The notes beneath the pieces were generated by a model that was not told the origin of the DNA, ran no database searches, and was given only the letters and a program-made list of their open reading frames with translations. Positions 10,661 to 21,566 of a DNA stretch of 64,000 nt are shown here, one piece after another. The DNA lies in contig JADLZK010002792.1 of assembly GCA_015847255.1 (NCBI GenBank), positions 1 through 64,000 on the forward strand, in the 5' to 3' direction. The stretch is from Hyparrhenia diplandra (lineage: Eukaryota; Streptophyta; Magnoliopsida; Poales; Poaceae). Numbering within the stretch: the first letter of the stretch is position 1; each line of letters starts with the position of its first letter. The position numbers and the translations under genes were made by a program.

Positions 10661-12590
10661 CCCCTTGAATCCGGAAATACGGCGCGGCCAAGATCAAGAC
10701 TGGACAACAAAGAAAGACAACACACCACATTGCATGAGCTACAACTAGCCAATCTCACGTTGAGGTCGGGATCGAACTCGGTGAACGTCGAGGAGGGAAG
10801 ACCCATGGTGAAGATGTCGCAAACTGGGGAGGTGGGTAGGGACATGGGGACACGGACAACGCCGATAACAACTGTGTCCACGGACAAAGTGCAAGTCGAT
10901 CTCCACGTGCCGTCCAATAACCGGTTGGTGGAAGAGATAAACTACTGACGCGTTGTCATTGAAAGAGACGAGGGTGGTCTTGGTTTTGAATTGTGAAGTT
11001 CAGCCAAGAGGCGAGACGCGAGCGACACCTCCGCCACACCGCTGGCGGCAGACCCGATCTCGCCTCGCACTAGAGCGGGGAGACAACCACTGCCGCTGGA
11101 CGACTAGGAGACAAGGTTGCGCCCGAGGAAGACCGCATAACCAGAGGTGGGCTGGGCGAGTGTCGGGCACCCGGCCAGTCGACATCAGTCCGCGTAGACA
11201 ACGAGCTCGGTGGAGGGAGACCGGTGGAGAGCTAGGCCGAAGTCAACGCTACCTCGGATATAGCGGAGGAGGCGCTTCATCGCGGCAAGATGTGGCTCTC
11301 GAGGATCATGCATATGAAGACGCACTGCCGAATAGCATATGCGATGTCGGGCGCGGTGAAGGTGAGGTACTGCAACGCACCCGCCAAACTCCGGAAGGCG
11401 ATGAGGATCCGCCACGGGATCGCCCACATCGGCGAAGGCTTGGCCCGAGTATCAAGGAGGAGTGGCACATGGCTTGCAAGCCATCATCCGGCCAGTTGTA
11501 GGATATCAAGAGCATACCGTAAGCTGGTGTAGAAAGAAAGGGCTCCGCTTGCGACACCCAAGAAGTGGTGAAGCGGCAGAGATCCTTCATAGCAAACTCT
11601 GCTTTGCAAAGAAGAGATCACCCATTGAAGCAACAATGGGATGGAAATTTGTGAGGACAATGTCGTCAACATAGAGCAACAGGTATGCAGTCTCTGCCCC
11701 ATGGCGATATCCCTAACAATGAAGTGCCGATTTTTGCCTCTGTGAACCCCGAGACTGACGAGGAACGCGGCAAGCCGGGAGTACCATGCCGAGGAGCCTG
11801 CCTGCACCATAGAGGGACTTGTTGAGCCCGGCAAACTAGATCGCATCTAATCGAATCCACAAAACCTGGCCGACCGGCAAAGAAAGCTGTCTGCGACAAA
11901 GTGCCATGGAGGAAAGCATTCTTGACATCCGGTGATGCACAGGCCAAGAGCGCCGAGGGGCAGCGAGAGCACTTGTCGCGTCTTGTAAAGGCTTCAAAAT
12001 GCACCGACCGAATGTCTCATCATACCCACACCCACGCTACCGAGTGAAACCACGAGGATTGGCCGGGCCAGGGCGCTCGGACTTCCATCACTCGGCGCTT
12101 ATGTGTCCGGATCCACTTGCTCGGTCACCACATTTGCTACCGGCGGGCCCAGCCGCACGAGGGTCCCATGTCCGTTGGTAAGAAGAAGGCGTACTCCTCT
12201 CTTCCATCGCGCCCGGCGGAGATCCCGCCCGGTGGCGGCATGGACGTAGGAGAATACCGGAGAGACTTCGCGGGCCCCTCGGTGGTGGAGAACGGCGGGC
12301 GAAATACACCAAAATTACCACGAGTCACCATGGGATGAGTGTGGCGAGTCCCGGCGGATGACCGACGGGTGGTACACCTGGGGGTCAACACGAGGCCCGA
12401 CGCGGTGGAGGCTGGGTGGCGGCGGTGGCGGTAAGACTTCCGGCTCCAACTCAAGAGGTGGTGGGAGCGCAGCCGGAACCCGACCACGAGTTCCCGAGCC
12501 ACCGCGCCCGGTGCGGGCACCGTCGCAGCAACGGGTACACCTGTGCCGGCCCGCGAACCGTGGAGGAGGCCCACGGAGCGTGGAGGGAGG
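10661..12590 (-). mobile_element. Ty1/Copia retrotransposon, 5'-truncated pol, frame-disrupted
   Basis: The minus strand carries the 3' half of a Copia polyprotein, in order. First the start of reverse transcriptase (DVKNAFLHGTLSQT, about 11945). Then the RT catalytic YVDD (codons at 11673-11662). Then the RT/RNase H linker with CVAVPHLHRARHRI and LAAMKRLLRYIRGSVDFGLA (about 11380-11240). Last, the RNase H tail with DIFTMGLPSSTFTEF (about 10800). Many frameshifts and stops make it inactive. The 5' side (gag, protease, integrase, 5' LTR) is absent: at about 12590 the sequence passes directly into the RING/PHD copy 1 promoter region. Non-functional relict. Confidence 0.85.
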
Positions 12591-13643
12591 CCGAGAAACC
12601 AAATCGAGCCCAAATCAACACAAGTCCGTGTCTGTATCGGCCCTTGAGCCCAAATACTTAAGACCGACTAAGCCAGCCCAGGGTCCAAAACGCCATCTTC
12701 TCCTCCGCTCCGATCGCGCCCAAGGCCGACGACCCACCAATACATCTCCCATGGCTGCGCTTCGCCAATCGTCGACTCCTCGCCGCCCGCCTCTCGTCCA
12801 AAGGCAAAGGCCAAGATGGACGACGAGGCGGAGCCGGAGCAGATGCGCGGCATCTGCCACCACGGCGGCGGCGGACCATCCGCGGCGAGCTCGACTGCTG
12901 CGCCCACTTCTTTTGCCGTCTGCATTATGGCCTGGGGCGCGTCGAATCCTGCTGCCCCTTCTGCAAAGGCCGCTTCCGCACCATCCGCCGCCTGCCCGTC
13001 GCCGGCGGTTCCCCGACGAGCGAATCGTCTCCGTCCCCGAGCGCAACCTGGTATGCAATTTGGTAGCCAAACATTATTAATCCAAATATAATCCCGAATC
13101 TATCGGATCTCCGTAACCGTCTCATGTCCATGACTACGAATTCTTGCAAATTTGCCACTGATTATCCGTACTGCATGCTATTTCGTCCCATGCCAATATG
13201 TCAATATGTCATGTCAGGACGCCATGAATTCTCCGCGGGAAAACACAACACTGACGTGCTTTGTTGGGTGTGCAGGTATACAATCCTCAGGGCAACGGAG
13301 ATCCTTACGATCCTTACGTGAGCACCATATGCACCGTCTGCAGCTGCTCCAACGACGACGAGCTGCTGCTACTCTGCGAGCTCTGCGACTCAGCTGCCCC
13401 ACTTACTGTGTTGGGCTGGGGACTACCGTGCCGGAGGGGACTGGTTCTGCAAGGACTGCAGGACGATCATAGAGGATCATCTGAGATGGCAGGCTGAGAA
13501 TCAGGGTGAGTTTGAGGATCGGCATCGATGATGTTCCCGCGATGCTGAGCAAGTTCAAGACCCCTTTGGATTCTGGTGCTGGATGAGAGCATGATCTGGA
13601 AAGGTCAGATGCGCGGGAGGTGTGGCGGTTCGATGGGTGGCTC
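12586..13643 (+). pseudogene. RING + PHD finger gene, copy 1, truncated chimera
   Basis: First of three tandem paralogs. About 160 bp of 5' sequence (from AACCAAATCGAGCCCAAAT) is shared with copies 2 and 3. The ATG is at 12751, exon 1 ends 13050 (donor GTATGC) and exon 2 starts 13276 after GTGTGCAG. Exon 1 encodes the RING finger: cysteines from the MRGICHH-like stretch, DCCAHFFC, then CPFC. Exon 2 encodes the PHD finger: ICTVCSCSNDDELLLLCELC. The coding match stops near 13643, in the GSMGGS linker, where it is joined to the 3' part of an unrelated module. The C-terminal two thirds present in copy 3 are missing. Several one-base losses break the frame, including one at the GGGG of 13436-13439 just before the tryptophan of the PHD core. 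Probably not functional. Confidence 0.8.
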
Positions 13644-14415
13644 CCAAGAGGTTTGGCACGCCTCATGAAATTCACATCCTTCAGCATCTCAAAAGAGGCA
13701 CTAGCCACTTCTCTCCATAATTGCTAAAGTCGGTTCATTGTCTTCATGTGGGTTGCAACTCACACCAATAGATAAAAATATGTTTACGCTTTTTTTTAAA
13801 GCGATGATTGTCACGTGCTGCATTAAGAGAAATGAGAATGTTTAAATTACATCATAATGGAATTTTTTAGCGAGCTGTCCGTAAGCCCCATTAGGACGAC
13901 ACACATACAAAAAGGCACCCGGCTAGAGCGGTGGCTTAACAGAGAGTTGTACTTAAAGAAAACTAATTGTGCGACTAAGAGCAAGATATCTAGCTAGCAG
14001 AACGCCTTGGCTGGATGCAGGGGCACGCAGGGAGAGAGGGGGCGCAGGTGGGGAGGAAGGGGACGAGGGTCGGCGAACCGCCAAGCGCCGGAAATTATGG
14101 CGACATGGGGGGGTGGCAATGGCTAGGTTAGAGGTCGCCATCGCTCGCTAGCTGTGAACACCCTTCAAAAGTCCAAAGGCCCTAGTAGCAAAGACGCCAG
14201 AAAGCCGGATGATACAACTAAATAAAAAAAAGGCGTGCAGAGAGAAGAACGATACTTCGGATGACTTGAGGCCCCGTGAAGAATTGGGGTTTCGTGGTTT
14301 ACGCTTTATTTTGGTAGACTTTTTTTATGGCAAAGACTATGGCGAAGATCCAAATTCTTCGCTGATAAAAATAAGGCCGCTTCTCTTGCGTGACGAGAGA
14401 ACGGGAAGTAGAAGC
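13644..14415. repeat. Module tail and spacer shared with 19085-19845
   Basis: Begins with the 3' end of the ~470-bp module (CATCCTTCAGCATCTCA, then CTCACACCAATAGATAAA). It continues through a GC-rich block (about 14010-14150) and the 5' part of another module (TTGGTAGACTTTTTTTATGG at 14310). The whole stretch aligns, with indels, to 19085-19845 downstream of copy 2, so it belongs to the duplicated unit. Confidence 0.75.
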
Positions 14416-16852
14416 CACTACCACCTGGCCCGGGTCTCTACCAGCCGCCAGAACTTATACCCCGGCGTCGATGGCACGCCATCAAGAAGAGAAAGCTCTA
14501 CCAAGAGCCGCTCGGCGACCTAAAAAGCTTCGATAGAGCTCCCTTTGCCGAGAGTTTAACCCTCGAACGCAGCCTCTCTAAAGGGGTATATTTAATGAGA
14601 GCCAAAACCCTAAGAATATCCCTTTTCACGCCTCGCGTTTGTCGGAGGGGTAATGGGTCACTTGTTGATATTTCTTACCATCCAAATTAGGAAGGCCCGA
14701 AAAGAAATATATAAGGTATCTATCTAATCATGTTAGCTTGGATGTGAAGTTAATCTCACAATCCAACAAAAGCGAGATTAGGGCGTATGTTAGTTGTGGT
14801 AATGTAATCTTGGTAATACTGTCCATGGAATTAATCTCACCAGATATGTACTCAAGGTATACCACTCATTTCTTGGCATTACCTACACACTAGTCTCTCA
14901 CCCCTAGCAATAACGGCTCTAAAAAATGCGGTATGGTATTCTTGATAAGGCCTTGATAAAGAATGAACATGATATCTGCAAGCGCACAGCATAGAAAATA
15001 TCATCGTAGCACTTCAGGAGTAATCCGTATCGATTTATATTTTACCACGTGGAAGGAGTCTATGGAAAGTAGAAAGAAGGTATAATGATTTAGATTGTGA
15101 TTTACTTATGAGATCCAATTTGCGGTTGTATAATGAGTAGCCATATGCATCTAACAATACTCATAAGGTAATGTCACAAGATAAAGATAATTGAATAAAT
15201 GATAACTACCCAAGTCTAAGATCAATATATGCCACTAGTATCATAATGAGCTATTAGCATGTTATAGAAAGAATAGAAAGAATATTCTAAAGTTACTCCT
15301 AATCATATGCCAATGAATACTACAATTAGTGCAATACGCCTAGCTATCAAGTGGCAAGGTTGCAATACATCTACACACGTAAGCATTACCAATGACAATC
15401 AGGGGAAACGATCAACTTGGCCTATCATTGGGGTGGACTTCCAAGGACTCAACAGCATTTGTCACTCCGCGATCTACCACCGTCCGGAATGTAGGGTGCA
15501 ATTGCGAGATAAACATTATATAAACACCACGTTTACACACTGCTTATCACCCACATAGTGATCATCTACGTGGATGCTATACAATTCCATGCATAAGATA
15601 TAAGACAAACTCACTAAAGTAAATATATAACTATAGTATGCATGGATACATATCAATAAGAATATAATCATGATATAGATCAAAGTCATAACAATTGTAT
15701 TTCGATAATAATACTTACAGATCGAATACAAGAGAGAAGCTACTCTAGATCGATGCTCCGCTACTTCTTATTATCGGGGAATCCAAGATGAACTTGACTT
15801 CCTCTAGAACTAGCTAGATAGCTAACTACTTCTAATATGATGAACTAGGGCTTAGGTCTAGACTTGTTGGACTTGGAGAACTGAAATTGGTCTTGATATG
15901 AATTGATAATGAATTATGGGTTTCACCCTAGGTCGTGTGGTCTTCTTATATAGCACTCATGGCGAACAGGACTTGGATCAAACCATTGCCTCAAGAACGG
16001 TGTAGATACAACCTCAAGGTCGGTGGTAAACCAAATAAAAAGATGATGCCGACAGGCGACACCCGCTACGGCCTTAAATGGCTCGGCGACGCCCGAGAGG
16101 TTAGTCCCCTCGGTCTCTTGTTTCTCCCGTGTCTTCGTATCTTCTAGAGTGTTTTAGTCCACATTTTTTGGGTTGAGTTACTTCACGGTTAAGTCTTGTC
16201 ATCAGTATGGGATGTAAACTCTTCCGCGTCACTCATCGATCTTCTTTTGTTTTATCGTGCTAGTCCTCACCCAAAGTCCTGTAATACCAAAACTCATGGA
16301 AATATATTAGTTAGACCCAACTTAAGCCCTTATTTCATGTTAATTGACTAATAATATTATGCTATAACAGGTGTCAACACCCACTTTGCCGTCAATGTTA
16401 CTTCGTTACCCTTTGTTAGGGCGCTCGCATTATGGTCACTTTTATCGAGGGTACTTTACAGTGCCCCTGGGTGAAAGGTATTTTTCCTTTGGGCCTGTGT
16501 GAATTGACCATAAGGTTACCGAGAGCCTCGCCTAACAATACTCTCGACAAAATGGTTTAAGAATTTTAAAATTATGGTATATCGAAAGGCCGCTCAACAA
16601 GACACTTTCAGAGAGACATCAAGTTCACCGGTGGAGGGGTCTCGGTAAAGTGGACGTGTCGACGGGAGGCAAATGCCGGGCCGACGTCCACTTTTATTTA
16701 CAACGAAGGGGGGCTTGGTAGAGGCCCTACCAAGCGCCGGGGTTGGAGCTCTCGGTAAAAAGAAATTCTCGGGCCAGAATTTCACCGAGAGGGTGCTCGA
16801 TAGAGCCTTATGCGGCGCCTTCCAGGCCCTCGGTAAAGGACCAACATCCCGC
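14416..16852. mobile_element. CACTA-like element, copy 1, interrupted and right end lost
   Basis: Starts CACTACCACC at 14416, the same position in the module as the intact copy at 19846-20425. Subterminal motifs of the CACTA superfamily recur: TTTGCCGAGAG (14547), TACCGAGAGCCTCGCC (16520), CTCGGTAAAG and CTCGGTAAAA (16640-16835). A 1.7-kb insertion splits it (14663-16381), and the right terminus with TAGTG is deleted at about 16852. It contains about 270 bp (about 16600-16850) that is longer than in copy 2. No transposase, so non-autonomous. Confidence 0.65.
14663..16381. mobile_element. ~1.7-kb insertion, probable solo LTR
   Basis: Copy 2 of the unit lacks this stretch, so the insertion can be mapped by comparison. 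The left end is TGTTGATATTTC and the right end GGTGTCAACACC, giving an LTR-like inverted TGTTGA/TCAACA pair. CACT flanks both sides (14659-14662 and 16382-16385). Removing the insert plus one CACT restores the copy-2-like sequence through TTGCCGTCAATG. There is no coding capacity. A TATATA box lies near 15948. Size, ends and 4-5 bp duplication fit a solo LTR; I cannot name the family, and a different inserted element is possible. Confidence 0.6.
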
Positions 16853-17650
16853 CAGATTGAAGAACACCCAACACTAGTGCTACCAATTCCAATTTGGGGC
16901 TTAAGAACCGCTTATTGCACAAGGTGATCCTCAAAGATGATTCAATTGTGGTCAGTGGCTTTATGCACCAGAGGTTACACACCCCAGAGGCTCCCACACC
17001 GGGTGGTGGCCATACCCATGTTCAATCCTTCAGCATCTCAAGCAGGCAATAACTTTGTGTTTTTGTTGCTCCCTCTCAATAATTGCTAGGGTCGGGTTGA
17101 TTGCCTCTCCATGTGGGTTGTAACTCACACCAATAGATGAATATATCTTAGTTTTCTTTTCTTGGTAGATTTTTTACTTGGTGAAAAGACCATGGGGAAG
17201 ATCCAAAATTTTTCAGTAAAATAAGGGAGGCTCCCCTCTCTTGGACAAAAGAACGGGAAGCAAAAACACCATCTTATGGCCATAGTGAGGTAGTACAGTG
17301 TGGTGTGGAACTTCCTTCAGGTGAAGAACCACCACCACCATGGTGCTACCAGTTCTGTGAGTGAGCTTAAGAGTTGCTATTGCTACAAGGTGATCCCGAG
17401 GATGAGTCAATTGTGGCCAATGGCTCTACGCATGATTCGCACTCGGTCCCCACTCTCCAGAAGCTTGACTGGTGGTGACCACATCCATGAAGGTCACATC
17501 CTTCAAACATCTCAAGCTGTGCACCGGCTACTGTGCAAGTGCTTCTCTCCATTATTGCTAGGATAGCGGGTTGATTGCCTCCCTACTCCTCCATCATTGC
17601 TAGGGGCGGGTTGATTGCCTCTCATGTGGAGTTACACCAATAAATGAATC
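16853..17650. repeat. Two copies of the ~470-bp module
   Basis: The first copy is a shortened module ending at 17145; the second spans 17150-17640. Shared landmarks are CTTATGGCCATAGTGAGGTA, GTGTGGAACTTCCTTC, GCTATTGCTACAAGGTGAT, CATCCTTCAACATCTCAAG and CACACCAATAGATGAAT. The translated core (YGHSEVVQCGVELPSGEE, then ELKSCYCYKVI) looks like protein-coding sequence, but I do not recognise its family. It matches 20426-21225 downstream of copy 2. Confidence 0.7.
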
Positions 17651-17986
17651 TATTTTTTTTTTTTTGGTAGATTTTGTTTTAAAGCAAAATCCGGGGTAGA
17701 TCTAAATTTTTTCATTGGAACATACTTTCTTTTTGTTTCGTTTTAGTCGTTCTAGGAACCAAAATAAATGTCCAGGTGCATGCAATGTTGCATGTATATT
17801 TATATATAGATGAGTCTAGATCCATTAAATTATTGTTGCATTGCATGAATCCTAAAACGACTCAATAAAAATGAAACGGAACTATCTTTCACTTTCACTA
17901 CAGCGGGTGCCGCCGCTTCATGCACGCACCTGAGCCCCTCGACGGGCGCCGCTGCAGCCCCCGGGCTACGCCTAAACGCCGGGCGG
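17651..17986. other. Spacer before RING/PHD copy 2
   Basis: A fragment of the module start (TTGGTAGATTTTG and TTTTTTCATTGGAACAT), followed by a short AT-rich stretch and a GC-rich lead-in. It matches 21230-21395 before copy 3, except for about 130 extra bases (about 17730-17860). Confidence 0.55.
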
Positions 17987-19084
17987 GAGCCTAACCTCGA
18001 GAAGGCCGATAAACCAATCCGAGCCCAAATCCAACACAACCCGTGTCTGGCCCGGTTGAGCCCAAATACTTAGACCGACTAGGCCAGAGCCCATGGTCCA
18101 AACGCCATCTTCTCCTCCGCTCCGACGCGCCCGAGGCCGACGACCCACCACCACATCCCACATGGCTGCGCTCGCCGACGTCGACTCCTCGCCACCTCCG
18201 CCGTGCAAGTCGTCCAAAGGCAAGGCCAAGATGGACGACGAGGCGGAGGCAGAGAAGATGTGCGGCATCTGCCACCGCGACGGCCGGTGCACCATCCGCG
18301 GCGAACTCGACTGCTGCGCCCACTTCTTTGCTTCGTCTGCATTATGGCCTGGGGCCGCGTCGAATCCTGCTGCCCCTTCTGCAAGGCCCGCTTCCGCACC
18401 ATCCGCCGCCCGCCCGTCGCCGGCCGGTTCCCCGACGAGCGAATCGTCTCCGTCCCCGAAGAGCGCAACCTGGTATGCAGTTTGGTACCCAAACTAATTA
18501 TTAATCCAAATATACTCCCGAATCTATCGGATCTCCGTAACCCTCTCATGTCCATGACTATGACTACGAATTCTAACAAATTTGCCACTGATTATCCGTA
18601 CTGCATGCTATTTCGTCCCCTGCCAATATGTCAATATGTCATGTCAGGACATATGAATTCTCCGCGGAAAACACAACACCTGACGTGCTGTGTTGGGTGT
18701 GCAGGTATACAATCCTCAGGGCAACGGGAGCAGCACAGTGGGCGGAGATCCTTACGATCCTTACGTGAACACCATATGCACCGTCTGCAGCTGCTCCAAC
18801 GACGACGAGCTGCTGCTACTCTGCGAGCTCTGCGACTCAGCTGCCCACACTTACTGTGTTGGGCTGGGGACTACCGTGCCGGAGGGGACTGGTTCTGCAA
18901 GGACTGTGGGACAATCAGAGATGATCAACTGAGACGGCAGGCTAATCAGGGTGAATTTGAGATCGGCATGGATGTTCGGGCCGATGCTGAGCCAGTTCAA
19001 GACCCCTTGGATTCTGGTGTTGCGGATGAGGAGCATGATCTCGAAAGGTCAGATGCGCGGAGCTGTGGCAGTTCGATGGGTGGC
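17987..19084 (+). pseudogene. RING + PHD finger gene, copy 2, truncated chimera
   Basis: The best-preserved 5' half of the three copies. ATG at 18162, exon 1 to 18472, exon 2 from 18705. Exon 1 reads in frame through MAALADVDSSPPPPCKSSKG and the first RING cysteines (MCGICHRDGRC, DCCAHFF). It then loses one T, after which CPFCKARFRTIRRPP continues in another frame. Exon 2 holds the PHD core ICTVCSCSNDDELLLLCELC plus SAAHTYCVGLGT. The WFC-like end of the finger is out of frame by one G at 18884-18887. The gene match stops at about 19084, the same linker position as copy 1, and runs into the module tail. A short RING/PHD protein fused to a foreign C-terminus could be made if the indels are artefacts, but I see no evidence of expression. 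Confidence 0.8.
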
Positions 19085-19845
19085 TCCCCAGAGGCTTGGC
19101 CACACCTATGAAAGTCACATCCTTCAGCATCTCAAACAGGCACTAGCTTTGCTTCTCTCCATATACTTGCAAAAGTCGGGTCATTGTCTTTCATGTGGGT
19201 TGTAACTCACACCAATAGATAAAACATGTTTACGTTTTTTTTCGAAAGTACCGTTAGCACGTCTTTGCATTAAGAGAAGTGAGAATGTTTAAAATTACAT
19301 TCTAATAGGATTCTTTAGCAAGCTGCAGGAAGTCCATTAGGCGACACACATACAATACAAAAGCACCGGCTAGAGCGGTGGCGCTTAGAGAGTTGTACTA
19401 AGAAGGAAACTAATTGCGCGACTAAGAGCAAGATAGCTAAGCTAGCGAGCGCCTTGGCTAGATGCAGGGGGGCACCGCGGAGGGGGAGAGGAGGGGCGAG
19501 GTGTGTGTGTGGGGGGACGAGGGGCTAAGGGCCCGCCACGGCAGGGGTGGAGGTGGGCGGCGGGCGACGGATAGGGTTGGAGGCCGCCATCGTGGGCCTC
19601 TAGGCTGGAACACCCTTCGTGAGTCCAAAGGCCCTAGTAAGCGACGCGTCGGAAGCGGATGATAGCGAACCAACGGAAGACAAGAGAAGAACGTATACTT
19701 GATGACTTGATGAGGCCCCCAGGAATTGTAGGGTTTTCTTTTCTTGGTAGACTTTTTTACGACAAAGACTATTGCAAAAGATCCAAATTCTTCGTTGATA
19801 AAATAAGGCCGCTTCTCTTGGGTGATGAGAGACGGAAGTAGAAGC
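19085..19845. repeat. Module tail and spacer shared with 13644-14415
   Basis: Same order as after copy 1: module 3' end (to about 19225), spacer, GC-rich block (19450-19610), and module 5' part with TTGGTAGACTTTTTTACGAC at 19745. It includes a G/T-rich run, GTGTGTGTGTGGGGGG, near 19500. Its collinearity with copy 1 shows that this belongs to the tandem unit. Confidence 0.75.
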
Positions 19846-20425
19846 CACTACCACACAAACGAAGTCTCTACCGAAGCTGCCAGAACTTATGCCGGCGTCC
19901 GATGGCACGCAGCGGTTGGTAAAGGAAAGTTCTGCGAGCCGCTCTCGGCGACCTAACGCTTCTCAGTGAGGAGCTCCTTTGCCGAGAGCCTAACCCTCGA
20001 AGCGCGGGCCCCTCTCGGTAAAGGGTATGTTCTGAGAGCCATTCCGGCAAATATCCCTTTTCACGCCTCACGTTTGTCGGAGGCCCTGCGGGCCCTTGCC
20101 GTCAATGTTTGGCGTCCACCGTTAGGCGCTCTATAGTTTATGATCATTTTACCGAGGGCAAATCTGCGGGCACTCGGTAAAAGGTATTTTTACCTTTGGC
20201 CCTCGGTGAATTGACCATAAGGTTATTGAGAGCCTCGCCTAACAAGACTCTCGACAAAATGGTTTTAAGATTTTTTTTTAAAATTATGGTATACCGAAAG
20301 TGCCGCCTCAAACAAGACACTTTGGTGAGCATCAAGTTCAGGGGGCTCGGAGAGCCTTTATCGGCGCTATCGGCCATTTCTTGGCGCTTCGACCCTCGGT
20401 AAAGGACCAACATCCAAAAGTAGTG
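19846..20425. mobile_element. Non-autonomous CACTA-like element, copy 2, both ends present
   Basis: About 580 bp, from CACTACCACACAAACG to CCAAAAGTAGTG; the ends are therefore CACTAC and GTAGTG. Subterminal repeats: TTTGCCGAGAG, CTCTCGGTAAAG, CACTCGGTAAAAG, GCCCTCGGTGAATTGACC, GACCCTCGGTAAAG. The flanks (GACGGAAGTAGAAGC on the left, GCGCTATCTTATGGCC on the right) rejoin into a module matching uninterrupted copies at 17250 and 20860, so this is a clean insertion into a module. The 3-bp target duplication is not exact. No coding capacity. Confidence 0.7.
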
Positions 20426-21395
20426 GCGCTATCTTATGGCCACAGTGGGGAAGTACAATGTGGTGTGGAACTTCCTTCGGGTGAAGAACACCCAACACTA
20501 GTGCTATCAATTCCAATTGGGCTTAAGAGCTGCTATTGCTACAAGGTGATCCTCAAAAAGATGATTCAATTGTGGTCGGTGGTTTTATGCCCATACACGA
20601 CCCCAGAACTCCAGTGGTGGCCATACCCATGTTCACGTCCTTCAGCATCTCAAGCAGGCAATAACTTCGTGTTTTGCTACTCCTCTCAATAATTGCTAGA
20701 ATTAGGTTGATTGCCTCTCATGTGGGTTGTAACTCACACCAATAGATGAATATGTTTCGTTTTCTTTTCTTGGTTTTTTACGGCAAAAGACTGTGGGGAA
20801 GATCAAAATTTTTCATTGATAAAATAAGGGAGGTTCTCTTGGGTGACAAAGAATGGGAAGCAAAAACACAATCTTATGGCCATAGTGAGGTAGTATGGTA
20901 TGGTGTGGAACTTCCTTCGGGTGAAGACACCATGAGTGCTACCAGTTCCGGGAGGAGCTTAAGAGTTGCTATTGCTACAAGGTGATCGAGGATGAGTCAA
21001 TTGTGGCCAATCGCTTTGCATGATATGTACTCGGTCGGCGACTCCCGGAGGCTTGAATGGTGGTGACCACATCCATAAAGACCACATCCTTCAACATCTC
21101 AAGCGTATTAATGCGCTCTCCATTGTGCGCTAGGGCGGGTTGATTGCCTCCCTACTCCTCTCCATCATTGCTAGGGGCGGTTGATTGCCTCTCATGTGGG
21201 TTGTGACTCACACCAATAGATGAATCTATTTTTATTTTTTGTTAGACTTCTTTTTAAAGTAAAATCTTGGGGAGATCTAATTTTTTTCATTGGAACATCA
21301 CAATAAACCATCTTTCCTTCTGACGCCCCCTACCAGTTCAGTAACCTCGGCCTCGGCGGGGCGCGAGTGCGACCCAGGCATACGCAACGCTGGCG
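20426..21395. repeat. Module remainder, a second complete module, and lead-in to copy 3
   Basis: 20426-20750 completes the interrupted module; 20755-21225 is a further module with the same landmarks as 17150-17640. 21230-21395 is a partial module start plus GC-rich lead-in matching 17651-17986. Core peptide text again contains YGHSEVV and GVELPSGED; family not recognised. Confidence 0.7.
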
Positions 21396-21566
21396 GAGCC
21401 TAACCTCGAGAAGGCCGATAAACCAATCCAGGCCAAATCCAACACAACTCCGTGTCTGGCCCGGTTGAGCCCCAAATACTTATGACCGACTAAGCCAGCC
21501 CATGGTCCAAACGCCATCCTCTCCCGCTCTGACGCCTCCGAGGCCGACGACCCACCACCACATCCC

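Noticed and set aside
10633..10917. 94-codon minus-strand frame as an independent gene
   Set aside because: Its DIFTMGLPSSTFTEF stretch is the Copia RNase H end and the rest runs into the LTR.
12358..13080. 240-codon plus-strand frame as a protein
   Set aside because: It joins Copia antisense to the wrong frame of RING/PHD exon 1 and crosses a GTATGC donor.
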